DNA from: VAZQ01 sp036557665
GTDB taxonomy: Bacteria; Pseudomonadota; Alphaproteobacteria; Rhizobiales; Xanthobacteraceae
Reading direction: 5' to 3'
DNA: 64,000 bases
Assembly: GCA_036557665.1 (NCBI GenBank)
Contig: DATBHG010000005.1
Span: 172,578 to 236,577 of the forward strand
The notes beneath the pieces are model-generated. The model made no database searches, was not told the DNA's origin, and saw nothing but the letters and a program-made list of their open reading frames with translations. The position numbers and the translations under genes were made by a program. Shown here in pieces: positions 60,038-64,000 of this stretch; position 1 is the stretch's first letter; each line of letters opens with the position of its first letter.

Positions 60038-61399
60038 TCAACTTGGCCGAGGGCCGGGCGCGAAGTCGACATCCTTCGTCTCGGGTCCCCATGCGGCTCC
60101 GATGAAGATCAAAGCGGCCCCGATCACGACCAGGACGAGCACCGTGTAGTTGAAGGGCATGAAGTGGGCGAGCCCAGCCTGATAGAACACGTAGAATGCC
60201 GGCAGGACGATCGCGAGGCTATAGCCCAGACCGAAGCCGGAGGCCCGCACCCCGGTCTGAAACCTTTCGTTGATATAGACCGTGCTGAGCGCCCCGGGTG
60301 CTACGACCAACACGGTGGTGACGGTCGTCAGCAGGGTGATCATCGGCGTGTTGCCGGGAGCGGTGTTCAACAGCAGGTAGTAGAAGAACGTGCCGAGCAC
60401 GGCGCTCACGGCGCTGGCCGCCTTGAGATAAGCTCGCCGGCCTATGCGTTGGCTGATCGCGCCGCCGATCACATACACGACGGCGAGCACGATATAGGCA
60501 ATGACCAGCGCGAATGTCAGATTGACGCCCCTCACCCCCATCTGGGTTGCCAGCAAACCGGGCATGACGGCCAGTGATGCGTTCAGCAATAGCCAGAAAC
60601 CCGTCATCACGACGAAAACCTGCAGGAAGCTGCGCAGATTGTCGCCTGTGAACAGGGTCTTGATCGGTGACTCGGTGTGAGTGGCCTTGTCGGCTTTTTT
60701 CCAGACCTCCGACTCTTCTACCGAGCGCTGATAATAGAAGGCGAGCGCGAAAGCCATGGCGGCTCCGACAAGGAACGGTATCCGCCATCCCCATTGCACG
60801 TAAGGTGAGCCCAGACCCCCGGCCGGCAGCACGAGCAGCACCGCCAGAGTCACCAGCGAAATCGCGGCGGTTCCCACCGATGCGGCGCTTTGGATTACTG
60901 CACCGTAGAATCCCCGCTTGGGCTTGGGGCAGTGCTCCATGGCGAGCGGATTGGCCGAGGTGTACTCTCCGCCGAGGAAGATTCCGTCGATCAGGCGCAG
61001 CGCGATGAAGATGAAGATCACCGCGGCGCCCCAGCGCTCGTAGCCGGGCAGAAGGGCGATCAGGAGGGTCACGATGCCAAAGCCCGTGACCGCGACCACA
61101 GTCGTGCGTTTCCTGCCCAGCGTGTCTGCGAAATGCCCGAATATCAGAGCGCCCAACGGCCTGCCGATCAACGTCGTCGCGAAGATCATTGCCGAGGCGA
61201 CAGCCGCCGTCGTCGGAGACAGCGTGCCAGGGATGAAATAGGCGATGGCCGGGGCCAGCGCGATCACCGGCAGGAAGATGTCGTAGTTGTCGACGAAGAA
61301 TCCAATGAACGCTCCCAATATGGCCCTTCGCGCCTGCGGCGTGAGCGCCTCTTCCTTTTGGTATGCAATCTCCGTCCCTCGTGCTGCCGTGTCCATCAT
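60038..61399 (-). CDS. MFS metabolite:H+ symporter-type transporter
   Basis: The 453-aa protein has 12 predicted membrane helices and the MHS-family signatures GRPLGALIFGHFADTLGRK, GRKRTTV and LRLIDGIFLGGEYTSANPLAMEHCPKPKRG. Relatives import organic acids such as shikimate, citrate, proline/betaine or alpha-ketoglutarate. The double ATG at 61399/61396 has GGAGAGAC upstream. It may supply the substrate for the oxidoreductase/VOC/ALDH operon located 5' on the same strand. Confidence 0.9.
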   Translation of the reverse strand: MMDTAARGTEIAYQKEEALTPQARRAILGAFIGFFVDNYDIFLPVIALAPAIAYFIPGTLSPTTAAVASAMIFATTLIGRPLGALIFGHFADTLGRKRTTVVAVTGFGIVTLLIALLPGYERWGAAVIFIFIALRLIDGIFLGGEYTSANPLAMEHCPKPKRGFYGAVIQSAASVGTAAISLVTLAVLLVLPAGGLGSPYVQWGWRIPFLVGAAMAFALAFYYQRSVEESEVWKKADKATHTESPIKTLFTGDNLRSFLQVFVVMTGFWLLLNASLAVMPGLLATQMGVRGVNLTFALVIAYIVLAVVYVIGGAISQRIGRRAYLKAASAVSAVLGTFFYYLLLNTAPGNTPMITLLTTVTTVLVVAPGALSTVYINERFQTGVRASGFGLGYSLAIVLPAFYVFYQAGLAHFMPFNYTVLVLVVIGAALIFIGAAWGPETKDVDFAPGPRPS

Positions 61400-61451
61400 T
61401 GTCTCTCCGTTTAACCGCAACTTGATCGAGCTATCTGCTGCGCTTGCAGAA

Positions 61452-61545
61452 TCGCAGGGTGGGCAAAGGAGCCGGCGCTTACGCCGGCGACGTGCCCGCG
61501 CGCGTGGGCACGGCGCGCAAGAGCGCGCCTTTGCCCACCCTGCGA
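61452..61545. repeat. 94-bp inverted-repeat element with perfect 18-bp arms
   Basis: Left arm TCGCAGGGTGGGCAAAGG (61452-61469) is the exact reverse complement of 61528-61545. The interior is GC-rich with a nested palindrome (GCCGGCG..CGCCGGC near 61471). It lies between an FAD reductase gene and the MHS transporter gene. A 21-base part recurs at 38354-38374, so this is a dispersed element, MITE- or REP-like. Confidence 0.85.
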
Positions 61546-61593
61546 ATGCGATCCGATTTCATCGGGATATGCTGCACTGGCCGGGGCATGCTT

Positions 61594-62808
61594 CTAAAGC
61601 CTGGCCAGATTCGTCGCTGGATTTGCGAGATCCTCGGCCCGCACCGCCTTTCGCTGCTGCATCAGCCGCTTCGCCGCGCGCAGCTCGCGCGGTGCATTTG
61701 CCGCGACGACACCGGCGATGCTCTCTCCGTCGAGATAAAACAAGCTGAAGCTTTCGCTGCCGAGCGCGCCGCGCACCACCGGCTCGGACCAGCGCGCCGG
61801 CACACCGAGCATTTGCAGATTGAGGTCGTATTGATCCGACCAGAACCAGGGCAGCTCGTCGTAGCGCGCCTCCTTCCCGAGCGCTGCCTTGGCTGCGACG
61901 ATGGCCTGGTTCTGCGCGTTCGCCCACGACTCCAGCCGTATCCGCGCTCCGAGGCAGCCGAGCGGCATGTTCGCCACGTCGCCCGCCGCGAAGACGCTCG
62001 GGTCCGACGTTTGCGTGCGCTCGTCCACGATGATTCCGTTGTCGATTTCCAGTCCCGCAGCCTGCGCCACGGCGACATTGGGCGTGATCCCGATCCCAGC
62101 AACTGCCGCGTCGCCGCGCACGCTCGTTCCGTCACTGAACGTCACCACGACGGCGTCGGCGGCATCCTCAATGGCTGCCACTCCCACGCCGAGCCTAAAC
62201 GCGACGCCATGGCGCTCGTGGAGTTGCAGCAGGTGCTGTGAAATCTCCGGCGGCGCCGCCCGCGCGCAGATCCTCGGCAGCGGCTCGATCACGGTGACGC
62301 TTGCGCCGCGCTTGCGCGCAGTCGCGGCCACTTCGAGCCCGATCCAGCCGGCCCCGATCACGATCAGATGCGCACTTTGGGCGAGACGCGGGCGCAGCAG
62401 GAGCGCATCGTCGATGGTGCGCAGATAGTGCAGTCGCGGCGAGTCCGCGCCCGGAACGCCGAGCCTGCGGGGAGCCGATCCCGTGCAGAGTATCAAGCGG
62501 TCGTAGGCGATCGTCTCGCCGTTGGTCAGCGCAACGGAGCGCGACGCGCGCTCGATCGCACTGACGCCCACGCCGGCACGAACGTCGAGTCCGAGCTCGG
62601 CGTATGCATCGCGCTTGAACAGGTGGGTCGAGTCGGGCTCGGCCATGCCCGCGAGAACGGCCTTTGACAGCGGCGGCCGCTCGTGCGGCGGGTGCGCCTC
62701 GTCTCCGGCGAGCACGATGCGGCCGGTGAATCCTTCGCTGCGCAGCGTCTTTGCCGCCCAGCCTCCGGCTTGCCCGGCACCGGCAACGACAATTGTGTCA
62801 AGGCTCAT
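61594..62808 (-). CDS. NAD(P)H:ferredoxin/rhodocoxin reductase-like FAD oxidoreductase
   Basis: The 404-aa protein has the FAD loop VVAGAGQAGGWAAKTL, PPHERPPLSK, the NAD loop IVIGAGWIGLEVAATARKRGA, DAAVAGIGITPN and FAAGDVANM, as in ferredoxin reductases of Rieske and P450 systems (BphA4, ThcD). It overlaps the VOC gene by four bases (ATGA). No ferredoxin or oxygenase is in the window, so its electron acceptor must be elsewhere or further left of this operon's start (beyond position 64000). Confidence 0.92.
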   Translation of the reverse strand: MSLDTIVVAGAGQAGGWAAKTLRSEGFTGRIVLAGDEAHPPHERPPLSKAVLAGMAEPDSTHLFKRDAYAELGLDVRAGVGVSAIERASRSVALTNGETIAYDRLILCTGSAPRRLGVPGADSPRLHYLRTIDDALLLRPRLAQSAHLIVIGAGWIGLEVAATARKRGASVTVIEPLPRICARAAPPEISQHLLQLHERHGVAFRLGVGVAAIEDAADAVVVTFSDGTSVRGDAAVAGIGITPNVAVAQAAGLEIDNGIIVDERTQTSDPSVFAAGDVANMPLGCLGARIRLESWANAQNQAIVAAKAALGKEARYDELPWFWSDQYDLNLQMLGVPARWSEPVVRGALGSESFSLFYLDGESIAGVVAANAPRELRAAKRLMQQRKAVRAEDLANPATNLARL

Positions 62809-63737
62809 TTCGGAATGGCCTTGGCACGGCGTGTCTGTCCGTCGATTCCGCCGATCACCGCCCATTCGGCAAACAGGTCAGGCGACTGCGTGAAGTCGCG
62901 CGGCTGCCACCCCGCGTCGAGCTGATCCTCGTCCGTGTAGTATTCGACCAGCGCTCCAGCCGGATTCTTCACGTACCAGAAATACGCGGAGGAGATCGGG
63001 TGTCGTCCAGGACCAAGCTCGGTCTCCCAACCGCATTGGCTGATGTGGAGCCCGCCGCCGAACACCTCATGGATATCGCGAACCGTAAACGCTACGTGAT
63101 TGAGTCCGCGCTTGGGAACGGGCGGCTGCAGCAGGAACATGTCGTGATGGCCGCCTTTGGGAGAGCAACGTAGAAATACCGCGCTTTTCGGGTATCGGTC
63201 GGATACACAGAAGCCGAGCTTCTCGACATAGAAGCGCTCCAGCTCGACCAGGCAGTCCGTGAAGAACACGACGTGCCCGACCTCTACCGGTTCAGCGTGG
63301 TCATATATTTTGCTGCGCTCATTGACCTCACGGCCCGGCAGACCCCAGGCGTTCATCGGGATGCCGCGGGTTTCGATGTTACGCTTGCGCGTCACCCGGA
63401 AACCGAGGGCCAGCCCGTTCGGGTCGACGGTACCAAGCGTCGCCGCGCCCTCGTCCCAGTGCCCGGCGCTGCCGAGCTGCGCCCGCAGACGGTCGAGATC
63501 CTTGCCGTCCTCCACCCCCCAGATGACATGGCGCAGAGTCGGCCCTGGCTCTATGGCGGGAGGAAGCTTTGGATCGTCCGCCGGTCGAACGAGCACCTCG
63601 CAGCCGTTCAACGTCTCGAAGTCCAGCGCACCGTCCGCCTCGCGCACCAGCCGCAGGCCCCAGTCGAGGAAGAACTTCCGGCACTTACCCACGTCCTCGA
63701 CGCCGTAAGTGACGCGGTCAATACCCAAGACGCTCAT
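62805..63737 (-). CDS. VOC-family extradiol dioxygenase/glyoxalase-like protein
   Basis: The 310-aa protein has two vicinal-oxygen-chelate modules: residues 3-125 (VTYGVEDVGKCRKFFLDWGLRLV) and 145-300 (VEVGHVVFFTDCLVELERFYVEKLGF). Metal-ligand candidates are His in VGHVVFF, His in LNHVAFTV and Glu in GALVEYYTDED. The arrangement fits type I extradiol ring-cleavage dioxygenases. GGAG precedes ATG 63737. It lies between the reductase and aldehyde dehydrogenase genes, all minus strand. Confidence 0.88.
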   Translation of the reverse strand: MSVLGIDRVTYGVEDVGKCRKFFLDWGLRLVREADGALDFETLNGCEVLVRPADDPKLPPAIEPGPTLRHVIWGVEDGKDLDRLRAQLGSAGHWDEGAATLGTVDPNGLALGFRVTRKRNIETRGIPMNAWGLPGREVNERSKIYDHAEPVEVGHVVFFTDCLVELERFYVEKLGFCVSDRYPKSAVFLRCSPKGGHHDMFLLQPPVPKRGLNHVAFTVRDIHEVFGGGLHISQCGWETELGPGRHPISSAYFWYVKNPAGALVEYYTDEDQLDAGWQPRDFTQSPDLFAEWAVIGGIDGQTRRAKAIPK

Positions 63738-63816
63738 GCGAATCTCCATCTCTCGGCAACGGCTTGCCTGCCAGAAAATCCAATTGATCCCGTTTCGACT
63801 TGGCTCGAGCCTCGGA

Positions 63817-64000
63817 TCAGTCTGCCCAGGGCAGCGGCGTCTCGTTCATCCCCCAGTAGAGGCTCTTCTGACGCTTGTACTGCAGGATGCCGAGCCGCCC
63901 CTTCTCGGTTCCGACGCCGCTCTCCTTGATTCCGCTGAATGGCGTCGAGATCGAAAACTGCTTGTAGGTGTTGATCCACACCGTGCCTGTCTCGAGGGCG
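63817..64000 (-). CDS. Aldehyde dehydrogenase, C-terminal fragment cut by the window edge
   Basis: The last 61 codons of an NAD(P)-dependent aldehyde dehydrogenase read LETGTVWINTYKQFSISTPF, then SGIKESGVGTEKGRLGILQY and a short tail. These are the conserved C-terminal motifs (G-x-V-W-I-N, PFGG-like with the first Gly replaced, K-x-S-G-x-G). The catalytic Cys lies beyond the right edge. It is the most upstream visible gene of the VOC/reductase operon. Confidence 0.92.
   Translation of the reverse strand, partial: ALETGTVWINTYKQFSISTPFSGIKESGVGTEKGRLGILQYKRQKSLYWGMNETPLPWAD

Overview
This window is GC-rich chromosomal DNA of an alphaproteobacterium, most likely order Hyphomicrobiales near the Xanthobacteraceae/Nitrobacteraceae. 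The evidence is a class I PHA synthase with a phasin, a DUF992 protein, a specialised acyl carrier protein next to LpxD, a PuuD-type membrane urate oxidase with a cytochrome c tail, many NitT/TauT-type ABC transporters, and the block recJ-glpX-hom-aminotransferase. There is no rRNA, tRNA, prophage, transposase or CRISPR array, and no recognisable stand-alone transcriptional regulator other than toxin-antitoxin antitoxins.

Layout. 1-4.7 kb: the 3' part of an MltB-type lytic transglycosylase, a thiamine-diphosphate (TPP) enzyme, a dihydroxyphthalate-decarboxylase-like protein and a tail-to-tail hicB/hicA pair. 4.8-11 kb: housekeeping genes on the minus strand (recJ, glpX, hom, aminotransferase, small lipoprotein). 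11.2-17.3 kb: phaC, a complete glutamate/aspartate ABC importer (gltIJKL) and a Phd/VapC-PIN module with a perfect 24-bp palindrome upstream. 17.3-25.5 kb: argC, a Uma2 nuclease, an lpxD-ACP-ketosynthase-hydrolase operon, an MFS carrier, a phasin and a DUF992 protein. 25.5-31 kb: acyl-CoA ligase, creatininase-family hydrolase, a RidA/two-subunit TPP decarboxylase operon and a CodA-like amidohydrolase. 31-44.6 kb: purine catabolism (xdhA, xdhB, a fused OHCU decarboxylase/HIU hydrolase, PuuE allantoinase, PuuD urate oxidase) interleaved with two NitT/TauT-like ABC importers. The first importer operon is interrupted by a DUF559 nuclease gene flanked by inverted palindromic repeats. 44.7-51.4 kb: a catabolic cluster (Fe-S flavoprotein enoate reductase, SDR, UbiD decarboxylase, M24 peptidase, carboxymuconolactone-decarboxylase-like protein, cupin). 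51.6-55.6 kb: a lone 53-aa Flp pilin, then a two-gene SNF2-helicase/zinc-ribbon module. 55.6-64 kb: MmgE/PrpD protein, PYROXD2-like oxidoreductase, a SET-domain methyltransferase, an SDR, an MHS-type MFS carrier, and a ferredoxin-reductase/VOC-dioxygenase/aldehyde-dehydrogenase operon running off the right edge.

How it fits together. The xdh-ura-puu genes supply a nearly complete route from hypoxanthine/xanthine through urate, 5-hydroxyisourate and OHCU to S-allantoin and allantoate, with two importers as candidate suppliers of substrate. PhaC and phasin belong to carbon storage. LpxD, ACP, ketosynthase and hydrolase look like a dedicated acyl-chain unit for lipid A. Many gene pairs overlap by 1-4 bases, which indicates tight operons.

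The least explained pieces are the helicase/zinc-ribbon pair, the bacterial SET protein with a lysine/arginine tail, the DUF559 gene travelling with palindromic repeats that supply its ribosome binding site, and a family of short palindromes each sitting just 5' of a minus-strand gene. All functional calls are from reading the sequence; no database search was run.
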